Of a stretch of 39,920 nt of DNA, positions 24,339-33,880 are shown piece after piece (the stretch's first letter is position 1; each line of letters starts with the position of its first letter). Under the pieces are notes generated by a model. It was not told the DNA's origin. It saw only the letters and a list, made by a program, of their open reading frames with translations, and searched no databases. Origin of the DNA: Chloroflexus sp. MS-G (GTDB lineage: Bacteria; Chloroflexota; Chloroflexia; Chloroflexales; Chloroflexaceae); contig NZ_JPIM01000034.1 in NCBI RefSeq assembly GCF_000735195.1, positions 1 to 39,920 of the forward strand. Reading direction: 5' to 3'. The position numbers and the translations under genes are program-made.

Positions 24339-25619
24339 ATGAATAACGCATTGTTACGCGCCGATCTGGAATCGTTAGTCGGTGAACAGTACGTTAGAGA
24401 GCATCCTACCGGATACTATATCTATGGTCAACAGCCGTTGTTGAGTGTTGCACCTGGCTCGCTTGAGGAAATGGCGCAGACGGTTGCCCGGCTGGCTGCC
24501 GAACACGTTGCGATTGTTCCCTGGGGTGGTGGCACACAGCAGAGATGGGGTCGTCCACCGTCACGTCCTTTCGCCGTACTCTTAACCGGTCGCCTGAACC
24601 GTATTCTCGACTATACACCCGATGATCTTACCATCTCGGTTGAAGCCGGTATGACGCTGGGTGCGCTCAGTGCTGCATTAGCAGCGAATGGCCAGATGTT
24701 GCCGCTTGATGCACCGTTGCCTGATCGGGCAACAATCGGTGGTTTATTGGCAACGGCAATGGACGGTCCCCGACGTTTGGGGTATGGCTCAGCTCGCGAT
24801 CTGCTGATCGGGATTCGGGTGGTGGAAGCGACCGGACGCATCTCGAAAGCTGGCGGGATGGTAGTAAAGAATGTGAGCGGCTTCGATATGATGAAGCTCT
24901 ATCTCGGCAGTTTTGGGACGCTGGCAATCATTGCCTCGGCCAATTTCAAGCTGATACCGCAACCACGTTCCGCTGCCAGTATTCTCTGTCGGGCCGCAAC
25001 GCCAGAACCATTGTGGAAGTTAGTGAATGCTATCGCCTCCAGTCAACTAACCCCGGTTGCAGTGGAATATCTTGAGGGGATTGATCTTGCTGATACGCCG
25101 TTTGCATTGGCCGTGCGCAGCGAAGGATTAGCCGCAGCCGTTGAGCGCCATGTTCGCGATGTCACTACGTTTGCTACACAGGTTGGGGTGCAGGCTGAAC
25201 CATTGCGCGACGAAGCCCATATTCGGCTATGGGAAGCTATCAATGATATACCACAGACAGCATCGGTTGCGGCTGATGAGCTAGTTGTGCGTGTTACCTG
25301 TCTTCCTGCCGCGCTGAGTAGTGTGCTGGCTGCGGCGCGAACTGCTGCACAGCACGCCACTGTATCGTTGCAGGCGGTTGCCCGCGCCATAAACGGTATT
25401 GCTTACCTGCGAGTGCGCGGTTCAGTTTCTCAGTTGCACGAGTGGCACACTGCCGTATTACAGGCTGCACCGCAAACAATGGTCCTCGCTGCCCCCACCT
25501 CGCTTGTGGATGAGGTGCCAGCGTTTGGCACTCAGATCGCTAATCTCGAGGTGATGCAGCGGATTAAGCAAGAATTCGATCCTGAAAATCTGCTGAATCC
25601 CGGACGTTTTGTCGTCTGA
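24339..25619 (+). CDS. glcE: Glycolate oxidase FAD-binding subunit GlcE
   Basis: The 426-residue protein is the shorter FAD-linked oxidase partner of GlcD. It has an FAD pyrophosphate loop VPWGGGTQQRWG, DDLTISVEAGMTLGALS, a LDAPLPDRATIGGLLATAMDGPRRLGYGSARD stretch typical of GlcE, and a C-terminal FNPENLLNPGRF-type ending. It acts with GlcD and GlcF at the membrane. The ATG at 24339 is six bases past the glcD stop; a TTG at 24330 overlapping that stop is an alternative and would add three residues. Neither has a strong ribosome site, suggesting coupling to glcD. Confidence 0.85.
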   Translation: MNNALLRADLESLVGEQYVREHPTGYYIYGQQPLLSVAPGSLEEMAQTVARLAAEHVAIVPWGGGTQQRWGRPPSRPFAVLLTGRLNRILDYTPDDLTISVEAGMTLGALSAALAANGQMLPLDAPLPDRATIGGLLATAMDGPRRLGYGSARDLLIGIRVVEATGRISKAGGMVVKNVSGFDMMKLYLGSFGTLAIIASANFKLIPQPRSAASILCRAATPEPLWKLVNAIASSQLTPVAVEYLEGIDLADTPFALAVRSEGLAAAVERHVRDVTTFATQVGVQAEPLRDEAHIRLWEAINDIPQTASVAADELVVRVTCLPAALSSVLAAARTAAQHATVSLQAVARAINGIAYLRVRGSVSQLHEWHTAVLQAAPQTMVLAAPTSLVDEVPAFGTQIANLEVMQRIKQEFDPENLLNPGRFVV

Positions 25620-25640
25620 ACGCCAGAGGAGTTTTGCAAC

Positions 25641-28274
25641 GTGACATCAGTCGCTGCGTCTGCCGAACTGATCGCCGAACTACGAGCGGCGCTTGGGGCG
25701 GAGGCTGTCATAACCGAACCGGAAGCGTTACTGACCTACGATTCCGACGGTAGCATGCTGGTTGCCCATCCACCTGCAATCGTGGTTGTGCCAACCACTG
25801 CCGAACAGGTGGCTACTGCGGTACGACTGGCTGCCCGCGCTGGTCTGGCAATCGTGGCGCGTGGCGCCGGTACCGGTATTGCTGGTGGGGCTGTACCACT
25901 CTGCGGAGGCATGGTAATAAGCACGGCTCGGATGGACAACATTTTAACGGTTGATGTGCGATCACGTCTGGCTATTGTGCAGCCTGGCGTGGTCAATGCC
26001 GACCTTAACGCCTATCTTGCACCGCTGGGGTATCAGTTTGCGCCCGATCCCTCTTCGCAGCGTGCTAGCACTATCGGCGGGAATATCGCGACCAATGCTG
26101 GTGGTCCGCATTGCCTCAAATATGGGGTAACGAGTAATCACGTCCTGGCGGTTGAAGTTGTCGATCATACCGGACATCGCTACTGGAGCGGTGATGGCGT
26201 TCTTGATCCTATTGGTTACGATCTGACCGGCTTGCTGGCAGGGAGTGAAGGAACCCTCGGTGTGGTAACTGCTGCGATTGTGCGGCTGACCCCATTGCCC
26301 GAAGCGGTGAGAGTGGTACTGGCGCTCTTTCCGTCAGTGGTTGCGGCTGCCGCAGCCGTTAGTGCGGTGATCGCAGCCGGTTCGTTACCTACCTCGCTCG
26401 AAGTGATGGATCACAATGCCATTCGGGCAGTAAACAGCGCTTACAGTCTAGGTTTGCCAGAAACGACCGGTACTACCGCATTGATTATCGAAGTTGATGG
26501 TGTGCAAGATGGCCTTGACGATCAACTCGATCAGATCATCGCCATCTGTCATCAGCACGGTGCATTTGATGTACGTCCGGCACGCGATCCGGCAACGCAG
26601 GCGCGGGTGTGGACAGCAAGGAAGTCGGTTGCGGGGGCTATTGGCCGCCTTGCGCCTGCCTATTACCTGGTCGATACGGTTGTGCCCCGCACCAGATTGC
26701 CGGTCATGATGGAGCACGTTGAACGATTGCGGGCTGAATATGGGATGGAAGTGTGTAACGTGTTCCATGCTGGCGATGGCAATTTGCATCCGCTGGTGCT
26801 CTACGATCCACGCGATCCGGATCAACGCCAACGGGCGCATGCGATTGCGGCCGGTGTGCTAGAACTAAGTATCGCCCAGGGTGGGGTAGTAAGTGGCGAA
26901 CACGGCATCGGCCTGGAGAAATGTGAGTATTTGCCACGTTTCTTCTCACCTGCTGAACTGCAATTGCACGCCACAATCCATCAGGTCTTTAATCCAACCG
27001 GTTGCTTTAACCCGGCTAAGATATTTCCGCCTGACACAACCCCGGCTGCGCTGGCAGCGGCTCGCGCGGCCCGTCTGCAACAGCGTGACCCGACAATAAT
27101 CCAGAATCTACCTATTCCCGGTTCGTTTGTAGCGCCAGAAACACCCGCTGCCGCCGCAGAGGTGATCAATGCCTGTCATCACGCGGGGATACCGGTTGTC
27201 GCGACGGGTGGTACTGTAGCGCGCTCGTCGCAAGCGGTAACTGTTTCGACAATGCACTGGCGGGGAATATTGGTTTACGAACCAGACGATCTGACGATTA
27301 AGGTGGCCGCCGGTACCACTCTGGCCGAACTACAGGCAATCCTTGCCCCGCATCGTCAGATGCTCCCCCTTGATCTGGCCGACCCACACCAGAGTCTGGG
27401 CGGGCTGGTCGCGATGGCAGTTGATGGCCCCCGTCGGTTAGGGTATGGTTCCTGGCGCGATTGGGTGCTGGCACTCGATGTTATTGAGCCTGACGGCATC
27501 CAGGTTCGGTTAGGGGCGCAGGTTGTGAAGAATGTGACCGGCTACGATCTGGTGAAATTGTACGTTGGGAGCGCTGGTACACTTGGGGTCATCACCGCAG
27601 TAGCGCTGAAAGTCTTCCCTCAACCACCAGCAAGTGCAACGCTGCTCGGACAATTCCCCGATTCGGCCTCGGCTTGGGCGTTCATCGATGATCTGGCTAC
27701 CAGTCGCCTGCTACCAACAGCAGTTGAATATCTGGCCGATCATCATGCTATCGTTGTCGCAATGCGTACCGAAGGCCATCCGGCGGCAGTCGAGCGCCAT
27801 ATCCATCAAGCAACCATCATGGCTCAGCGTTATGCTGCATCGGTGACCGCTGTTCGCGATACCGACGAGACGAACTTCTGGCATCAGACCGTAGCTCGTT
27901 ATGCACCGATGAGAGAACAAGTGTTGCTGCGAGTCGGTGTCTGGCCGGCACACTGTGCAGCAACGGTACAGGCTATCACAGCGCATGCTCATCATCGGCA
28001 GGTGACGGCAGCAGTTACGGCTCACGCGCTCAATGGGATCATCTACATCCAGGTTACCGGTGATTTCCAGCAGATTGCCGCATTCCATAGCGATCTTGCC
28101 GCTGCATTCCCGCATACTCACTTGTTAGCCGCACCGCCAGATTTCATACCACATGCGGAAAGGTGGGGACACTTACCGGCTGCCCGCGACCAGATGCGGG
28201 CAATCAAAGTTGCTATCGATCCGCACAACCAGATGAACCCAGAAGCATTTTGGTTTGCCGATAATCGTCTATAA
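25641..28274 (+). CDS. GlcD-GlcE fusion protein
   Basis: This 877-residue protein joins two subunits. Residues 1 to about 460 are a complete GlcD paralogue (RGAGTGIAGG, PDPSSQRASTIGGNIATNAGG, FHAGDGNLHP, GEHGIGLEK, ending FNPAKIFPP). After an Ala/Arg-rich linker, residues about 490-877 are GlcE-like (DDLTIKVAAGTTLAELQ, MAVDGPRRLGYGSWRDW, VVKNVTGYDLVKLY). In the GlcE half the FAD pyrophosphate loop reads VATGGTVARSS, much less canonical than in the separate GlcE, so flavin binding there may be lost. The gene starts with GTG after GAGGAG. It follows separate glcD and glcE and precedes glcF, consistent with tandem duplication then fusion. It may replace or complement the separate pair or use a different 2-hydroxy acid. 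Confidence 0.87.
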   Translation: MTSVAASAELIAELRAALGAEAVITEPEALLTYDSDGSMLVAHPPAIVVVPTTAEQVATAVRLAARAGLAIVARGAGTGIAGGAVPLCGGMVISTARMDNILTVDVRSRLAIVQPGVVNADLNAYLAPLGYQFAPDPSSQRASTIGGNIATNAGGPHCLKYGVTSNHVLAVEVVDHTGHRYWSGDGVLDPIGYDLTGLLAGSEGTLGVVTAAIVRLTPLPEAVRVVLALFPSVVAAAAAVSAVIAAGSLPTSLEVMDHNAIRAVNSAYSLGLPETTGTTALIIEVDGVQDGLDDQLDQIIAICHQHGAFDVRPARDPATQARVWTARKSVAGAIGRLAPAYYLVDTVVPRTRLPVMMEHVERLRAEYGMEVCNVFHAGDGNLHPLVLYDPRDPDQRQRAHAIAAGVLELSIAQGGVVSGEHGIGLEKCEYLPRFFSPAELQLHATIHQVFNPTGCFNPAKIFPPDTTPAALAAARAARLQQRDPTIIQNLPIPGSFVAPETPAAAAEVINACHHAGIPVVATGGTVARSSQAVTVSTMHWRGILVYEPDDLTIKVAAGTTLAELQAILAPHRQMLPLDLADPHQSLGGLVAMAVDGPRRLGYGSWRDWVLALDVIEPDGIQVRLGAQVVKNVTGYDLVKLYVGSAGTLGVITAVALKVFPQPPASATLLGQFPDSASAWAFIDDLATSRLLPTAVEYLADHHAIVVAMRTEGHPAAVERHIHQATIMAQRYAASVTAVRDTDETNFWHQTVARYAPMREQVLLRVGVWPAHCAATVQAITAHAHHRQVTAAVTAHALNGIIYIQVTGDFQQIAAFHSDLAAAFPHTHLLAAPPDFIPHAERWGHLPAARDQMRAIKVAIDPHNQMNPEAFWFADNRL

Positions 28275-28294
28275 GCGAAAGAGGAGAACGACCC

Positions 28295-29695
28295 GTGACT
28301 GTTACTCAGGCATCGTCATCATCAACTCAGCCGACCATCCCGTTGATCGGTTTTAGCATCAAAGATAAACCAAGCTCTGACATTATCAATACCTGTGTGC
28401 ATTGTGGATTATGTCTCTCGTCGTGTCCGACCTACCGTGAAACCGGATTAGAAATGGCTTCGCCGCGCGGACGGATCTATTTGATGAAAGCGGTTGACGA
28501 AGGGCGCATCAGCCTTGCCAGCGAAGTTTTTCAAGAGCAGATGAGCCTGTGTCTGAATTGTCGTGCGTGTGAGGCTGTATGTCCTTCGGGGGTGCAATAT
28601 GGCGCCATCCTTGAGGCCAGCCGGGCCCAGATCGAGCAGGCACGCGCCGGTAAAGCCGGGCCACCGGCCATACCAGGCACACCAGAACCGAAGTTACCTC
28701 CCCGTCCGCTCTGGCAACGTGCCCTGCGTGGAGCTGTCTTCGGAGTGCTGTTCAAGCGGATGGAGGCATTCCGGCTCTTTTCAACAATGATGCGGCTCTA
28801 TCAGCGTAGTGGCATCCAATGGCTTGCTCGCAAGAGTGGTCTGCTCAAGCTCCTCGATCTGGCCGATACCGAAGCGATGTTGCCGCCAATCAGCGATCAC
28901 TATAGCGTGCCACGCGGTCAGATTTTCCCGGCAGAGGGTGAACGTCGCTACAGTGTCGCTCTGCTGACCGGTTGCATCATGAGTACTGCTTTTGCACACG
29001 TGCACGAAGCAACCATTCGCGTCTTGCGCAAAAATGGCTGTGAGGTCATTCTACCGCCCGATCAGGGGTGTTGTGGTGCGTTGCACACTCACGGCGGGGA
29101 TCTCGACGGTGGTCGCGAGTTAGCTCGACGTAATATTGCGGCATTTGAAGGATTAGGGGTTGATGCAATTATTGTCAATGCTGCCGGTTGTGGCAGCACG
29201 CTCAAAGAATATGGTCACCTCCTGCACGATGACCCGGAATGGCGTGAACGCGCCGAGCGGTTTAGCGCCAAGGTAAAAGATGTCCATGAATTTCTTGCCG
29301 GTATTGACTTCAATCGCAGTGAATTAGGCCGATTGAACATCACGGTGACGTATCAAGAGCCGTGCCATCTGGTACACGCTCAACGCATCAGTGCACAGCC
29401 ACGGGTATTGTTGACTGCCATCCCCGGTCTCACCCTGAAAGAAATGCCCGAATCCGCACTGTGCTGTGGGAGTGCCGGTATCTATAACATCACTCAGCCC
29501 GACATGGCGATGAGTCTTGGCGCCCGCAAGATTGATAATGCCCTTACCACCGGTGCTGAGATTATCGCCACAGCAAACCCTGGCTGCGCATTGCAATTAG
29601 CGGGAGAACTACGCCGCCGCGGAAAGAATGTTCAGGTGCGGTATATTATCGAATTGCTCGATGAGTCCTATCGGGTATTTGCAGCCACTGCCTGA
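28295..29695 (+). CDS. glcF: Glycolate oxidase iron-sulfur subunit GlcF
   Basis: The 466-residue protein has two [4Fe-4S] motifs, Cys34-37-40-44 (CVHCGLCLSSCP) and Cys86-89-92-96 (CLNCRACEAVCP). Two cysteine-rich CCG domains follow, with GCCGALHTHGG and LCCGSAGIYN. This is the GlcF/LutA-type layout that takes electrons from the flavin subunits and passes them to quinone at the membrane. It starts with GTG after GAGGAG, 20 bp beyond the fusion gene. It probably serves both the separate GlcD/GlcE pair and the fusion, since only one GlcF is present. Confidence 0.9.
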   Translation: MTVTQASSSSTQPTIPLIGFSIKDKPSSDIINTCVHCGLCLSSCPTYRETGLEMASPRGRIYLMKAVDEGRISLASEVFQEQMSLCLNCRACEAVCPSGVQYGAILEASRAQIEQARAGKAGPPAIPGTPEPKLPPRPLWQRALRGAVFGVLFKRMEAFRLFSTMMRLYQRSGIQWLARKSGLLKLLDLADTEAMLPPISDHYSVPRGQIFPAEGERRYSVALLTGCIMSTAFAHVHEATIRVLRKNGCEVILPPDQGCCGALHTHGGDLDGGRELARRNIAAFEGLGVDAIIVNAAGCGSTLKEYGHLLHDDPEWRERAERFSAKVKDVHEFLAGIDFNRSELGRLNITVTYQEPCHLVHAQRISAQPRVLLTAIPGLTLKEMPESALCCGSAGIYNITQPDMAMSLGARKIDNALTTGAEIIATANPGCALQLAGELRRRGKNVQVRYIIELLDESYRVFAATA

Positions 29696-30076
29696 CAATT
29701 CTGGCAAGTAATTTCTCACAGACCTGTGCAGCCAATAGATTGTGAGATGGCTTGCACAGGGCTTGTTCATGTTGCGCGTTTTCTGCAAGGTATGCTACTA
29801 TAATTGTACAAGTCGGCACAAAGATCACGCCGAAACTGGCGATAAATTCGGTAGTTAGCTCGCAACAATAATACCCATACTGTAAGCATCATGTCTGGTT
29901 TGGAAAACTGTAAACTACGCTATTCCTGCTAGATACCAAACCTAGACACGACAAGTATCAGCTTGTCAGCATTGATGGGCTAGCTTTCTGTTATAATCAC
30001 AAGTGATTGAATGTGCCCGAATTCACAAGTTTGAGGGCGGGATTGGAACCGCTACGTATCTAGTCTGGCCACACCA
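29696..30076. promoter_or_regulatory. Regulatory region between glcF and actB with inverted repeats
   Basis: No gene is seen in this stretch. A bulged stem pairs CCTGTGCAGCC (29723-29733) with GGCTTGCACAGG (29749-29760), a possible end structure for the glc transcript. GTCTGGTTTGG (29893-29903) is repeated inverted as CCAAACCTAGAC (29936-29947). GACAAG-TATCAG-CTTGTC forms a small hairpin at 29950-29967. A TATAAT at 29799-29804 has no matching -35 box. Confidence 0.45.
29989..29997 (+). promoter_or_regulatory. Extended -10 promoter for the ACIII-oxidase operon
   Basis: TGTTATAAT is a perfect TGn-TATAAT extended -10, 79 bp before the actB start. The -35 region has no clear TTGACA. The small hairpin and the right arm of the longer inverted repeat lie just upstream, in a position suited to activator or repressor control. 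Confidence 0.5.
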
Positions 30077-33000
30077 ATGAGTGAGATGAATCTTCACCCT
30101 GCCAAGCCTGAGATCGAGGCTGTCCGCGCCCAGTTACAGCAAGTGCGCGGCAAGCAATTCTGGCGTTCGCTCGATCAACTGGTCGATACGCCGGCCTTCC
30201 GCGAACTGCTCGCCCGTGAATTTCCCCAGGGTGCGAGTGAGTTGAGCGATCCGGTGTCACGTCGTTCGTTCCTCAAACTGATGGGAGCATCGTTGGCGCT
30301 TGCCGGTCTTTCTGGCTGCACCTTCGCGATCAAACAACCGCAAGAGCAGGTTGCGCCCTTTGCCCGTGCACCGCGTGATCAGATTCCGGGTATTCCCAAC
30401 TACTACGCTACTGCCGTGACCCTCGATGGGTTTGCGCTTGGGGTTACGGTGAAGAGTAACGAGGGGCGTCCAACCAAGATCGAAGGGAATCCGGTTCATC
30501 CGGCCAGTCTGGGCGCAACCGATGTATTTGCCCAGGCCGAATTACTGGCTCTCTACGATCCTGATCGCCCTGAGACGGTACGGCGTAGCGGTTTGCTGAG
30601 CACGTGGGAGACATTCCTGACGGCAATTACCGAAATGTTGCAGGTGCAACGTGCTTTGCAAGGCCAGGGGTTACGGGTACTGACGCCAACAATCACGTCA
30701 CCAACGCTGCGGGCGCAGTTGAACGAACTGCTGACGACGTTTCCAGCAGCGCGTTGGGTTCAGTATGATCCGGTAGGGCGCAGCAATACGTATGCCGGTA
30801 CAAAGCTGGCGTTTGGGGCGCCGTATGAACCTCGCTACGATTTTACGCAGGCTGATGTTGTGCTGGCGCTCGATGCTGATTTTGTTAGTGAAGGGCCTGG
30901 TCGGGTACGCTATGCCCACGATTTGATGCAGCGGCGACGGGTTCGCGCCGAGACCGACACGATGAGTCGTTTGTATGTGGCTGAGCCGGTGTTTTCACCA
31001 ACCGGTGCAATTGCTGATCATCGGCTGGCAGTCTCGGCTGGTATGATTGGGCAATTAGCAGCAGCAGTGGCAAATCAGTTGGGGGTCGCTGCGGTTGCAC
31101 CGGCAACTGGTCTGAACGAGAAGCAGCAGCAGTGGGTATCGGCTGTTGTAGCGGATTTGCGGCGAGCTGGCTCGCGGGCGGTCGTTATAGTCGGGGAAGA
31201 ACAGCCACCGGTTGTGCACGCCATCGCTCATGCGATAAATCTTCAGCTTGGTGCTGTGGGAACAACTGTTGAATATACAGAACCGGTTGCGCAACCATCT
31301 GATCCCCAAGACCTGCTGACCCTGGTGAACGATTTGCGGGCCGGAAGCGTCGAGTTGCTGGTTATTATCGATAGTAATCCGGTCTTCACCGCACCGGCTG
31401 ATCTGGGTTTTGCCGAGGCAATGCGGCAAGCAAAACAGACTGTTGTGCTCAATCCTTATGAAGATGAGACGGCAGCTCTGGCAACGTGGTTTATCCCGCT
31501 AACCCATCCTCTTGAATCGTGGTCAGATGCGCGTGCCTATGACGGCACAGCAACGATTATTCAGCCGCTGATCCGCCCTCTATACAGCTCGCGGTCGGCA
31601 CATGAACTTGTGGCTGCCCTGAACGGCAATATCGGGGTAACCGATTACGATATTGTGCGTGCGTACTGGCAGCAGCAAACCGGTCTCGAAGATGCTGCAT
31701 TCGACGACTTCTTCAAGCGCGCACTTAGCTCAGGTATTGTCGAAGGTTCGCGCTTCGCTCCGGTTCAGGTGTCGCTCGTCAATGGCTTGCGGCTTGAAGC
31801 ACCGGCGCCATCAGCCGGTCTGGAGTTGATCTTCCGGCCTGATCCGGCGATCTGGGATGGTCGCTTCGCAAATAACGGTTGGTTGCAAGAGTTGCCACGT
31901 CCAATGACGAAACTGACGTGGGATAATGCGGCGCTGGTCAGTCCACGTACCGCAATTCGTTTGCTCAATTTACCTTTCGATCCGAATAGCCTGTCTGCTC
32001 CCGGACGGGCTCGTGAACAGGCGCTGGAACGGCTGACCGGTGAGAACGGCCGCATGATCGATGTCACCACACCGGTTGGCACACTACGACTCCCAATCTG
32101 GATCGTACCCGGTCATGCGGAAGATACCATCACGGTGACCCTCGGCTATGGTCGGCAGCAGGGTGGTCGCGTGGCAGAGGGCGCCGGTTTTAATACCTAT
32201 CGTTTGCGCCCAAGTGCTGCACCGTGGCTGGTTGCCGGAGTCGGTGTAGCTGCAACCAACGAACGTTATCTGCTGGTAAGCACCCAAGATCACTGGACGC
32301 TCGAAGGGCGTGATGTGGTGCGCGCCGGTGAATTTGCTCGCTTCAAGGAAGACCCCAAGTATATCGCTAAAGAGATCTATGCCGAGAAGTACGGTTCGCC
32401 TGAGCGGAAGCCGAAGTATCAGTCATTGCTACCGGTATCGTTGCCTGGTTATGATTACAGCACCGGTAATCAGTGGGGGATGGTGATTGACCTGTCGGCG
32501 TGTATCGGCTGTAATGCCTGTGTGATCGCCTGTCAGGCTGAAAATAACATTCCTATTGTTGGCAAAGAGGAGGTTGCTCGTGGACGTGAGATGCACTGGA
32601 TCCGCATTGATCGCTACTACGCTGGAGAGGACCTCGACAATCCCGAAGCATACTTAATGCCAATGACCTGCGCGCATTGTGAACAGGCGCCCTGTGAGTT
32701 GGTCTGTCCGGTTGCTGCTACTGTTCACGATGCCGAAGGTATCAACAACATGGTCTACAACCGCTGTGTTGGAACGAAGTACTGCTCGAACAACTGTCCC
32801 TTTAAGGTGCGCCGGTTTAACTTCTTGCAGTATAGCGACCTGACCAGCGAGAGTCTGAAGCTGATGCGCAACCCAGAAGTGACGGTGCGTAATCGCGGTG
32901 TGATGGAAAAGTGCAGCTACTGCGTACAGCGGATCAGCGCAGCACGGATCAAGGCGAAGGTCGAAGGTAATCGGCCTATTCGCGATGGTGAGGTAGTCAC

Positions 33001-33199
33001 TGCGTGTCAGCAAGTTTGTCCGACCGAGGCGATTATCTTTGGCAATATCAATGATCCTGATAGCCGCGTGGCTAAGATTAAGAAGCAGCCGCACAACTAC
33101 ACCGTGTTCGATGAGTTGAATCTCAAGCCGCGTACAAGCTACCTGGCACGGGTGCGCAACCTCGGTGAAGGGCTTGATGGTGGGCACAGTGCAGGGTAA
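30077..33199 (+). CDS. actB: Alternative complex III subunit ActB (molybdopterin-oxidoreductase-like plus iron-sulfur fusion)
   Basis: The 1040-residue protein begins with about 60 residues of cytoplasmic type. Then comes a twin-arginine motif SRRSFLK (61-67), a hydrophobic stretch and LSGC with Cys81, a possible lipidation site. Residues about 100-760 resemble a molybdopterin oxidoreductase with no cofactor-binding cysteine that I can recognise. The C-terminal part is an FeS-protein domain with CIGCNACVIAC (from Cys809), CAHCEQAPCELVC, CVGTKYCSNNC and the CSYC...CQQVC pair, fitting three [4Fe-4S] and one [3Fe-4S] cluster. ActB is the large peripheral electron-transfer subunit of ACIII, a quinol:electron acceptor oxidoreductase replacing bc1. 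It heads the respiratory operon. Confidence 0.9.
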   Translation: MSEMNLHPAKPEIEAVRAQLQQVRGKQFWRSLDQLVDTPAFRELLAREFPQGASELSDPVSRRSFLKLMGASLALAGLSGCTFAIKQPQEQVAPFARAPRDQIPGIPNYYATAVTLDGFALGVTVKSNEGRPTKIEGNPVHPASLGATDVFAQAELLALYDPDRPETVRRSGLLSTWETFLTAITEMLQVQRALQGQGLRVLTPTITSPTLRAQLNELLTTFPAARWVQYDPVGRSNTYAGTKLAFGAPYEPRYDFTQADVVLALDADFVSEGPGRVRYAHDLMQRRRVRAETDTMSRLYVAEPVFSPTGAIADHRLAVSAGMIGQLAAAVANQLGVAAVAPATGLNEKQQQWVSAVVADLRRAGSRAVVIVGEEQPPVVHAIAHAINLQLGAVGTTVEYTEPVAQPSDPQDLLTLVNDLRAGSVELLVIIDSNPVFTAPADLGFAEAMRQAKQTVVLNPYEDETAALATWFIPLTHPLESWSDARAYDGTATIIQPLIRPLYSSRSAHELVAALNGNIGVTDYDIVRAYWQQQTGLEDAAFDDFFKRALSSGIVEGSRFAPVQVSLVNGLRLEAPAPSAGLELIFRPDPAIWDGRFANNGWLQELPRPMTKLTWDNAALVSPRTAIRLLNLPFDPNSLSAPGRAREQALERLTGENGRMIDVTTPVGTLRLPIWIVPGHAEDTITVTLGYGRQQGGRVAEGAGFNTYRLRPSAAPWLVAGVGVAATNERYLLVSTQDHWTLEGRDVVRAGEFARFKEDPKYIAKEIYAEKYGSPERKPKYQSLLPVSLPGYDYSTGNQWGMVIDLSACIGCNACVIACQAENNIPIVGKEEVARGREMHWIRIDRYYAGEDLDNPEAYLMPMTCAHCEQAPCELVCPVAATVHDAEGINNMVYNRCVGTKYCSNNCPFKVRRFNFLQYSDLTSESLKLMRNPEVTVRNRGVMEKCSYCVQRISAARIKAKVEGNRPIRDGEVVTACQQVCPTEAIIFGNINDPDSRVAKIKKQPHNYTVFDELNLKPRTSYLARVRNLGEGLDGGHSAG

Positions 33200-33250
33200 G
33201 AGCAGATCGGCCAGGGAAAGCTGGCTGGTGCTAGAAACGAGTATTGGCGT

Positions 33251-33856
33251 ATGAAGTATTCTATTCGTCAATCAATTCTGGCTCGGGTAGTGCGGCTGGC
33301 CTGGTTGCCGCTCTGCCTGGTGCTGGTTGCCTGTCACGTTGACATGTATGACCAGCCTAAATATAAGCCGAATGATGTGAGCAATTTCTTTCCAGATGGG
33401 CGCGCAATGCAGCCGCCGCCTGCTAATACGGTGCCGTTGAACAGTTATAACCCCAACTCGCCATTAATGACTGGCCGGGTCGAGGGTCAACTGGCCGATC
33501 AGTTACCACCAGAGATCAAACTTGATGCCGCCCTGCTTGCCCACGGACAGTCGCGCTACAACGCTTTCTGCGCTCCGTGTCATGGATTGGTCGGTGATGG
33601 TCAAGGTGTGATTGCTTATCGCGGACCAATGACGGTACCAAGTTTGCATCAAGATCGATTGCGCACGGTGCCCATCGGCTATTTCTTTGATGTGATCACG
33701 AACGGTATTGGCAGAATGTACAGTTATGCGGCCCGTATTCCGCCTGAAGATCGCTGGGCGATTGCGGCGTATATTCGTGCCCTGCAACTGAGCCAGAATA
33801 CCGATGTCGCTTTGTTAAGTGAGGCTGAGCTGGAACGAGTTAAAGCCGGTCGCTAG
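33251..33856 (+). CDS. actE: Alternative complex III subunit ActE, mono-haem cytochrome c lipoprotein
   Basis: The 201-residue protein has a lipoprotein signal (LVLVAC, Cys28) and one CAPCHG haem c site at about residues 107-111. Later methionines, for example in GRMYSYAARIPPEDRW, could supply an axial ligand. ActE is a peripheral haem subunit of ACIII exposed on the outer side, likely handing electrons to the next carrier. The N-terminal region after the lipid site is Pro/Asn-rich. It lies 51 bp after actB and 24 bp before actA. Confidence 0.87.
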   Translation: MKYSIRQSILARVVRLAWLPLCLVLVACHVDMYDQPKYKPNDVSNFFPDGRAMQPPPANTVPLNSYNPNSPLMTGRVEGQLADQLPPEIKLDAALLAHGQSRYNAFCAPCHGLVGDGQGVIAYRGPMTVPSLHQDRLRTVPIGYFFDVITNGIGRMYSYAARIPPEDRWAIAAYIRALQLSQNTDVALLSEAELERVKAGR

Positions 33857-33880
33857 GCTAGAGAGTGAGAGACGCGACGT

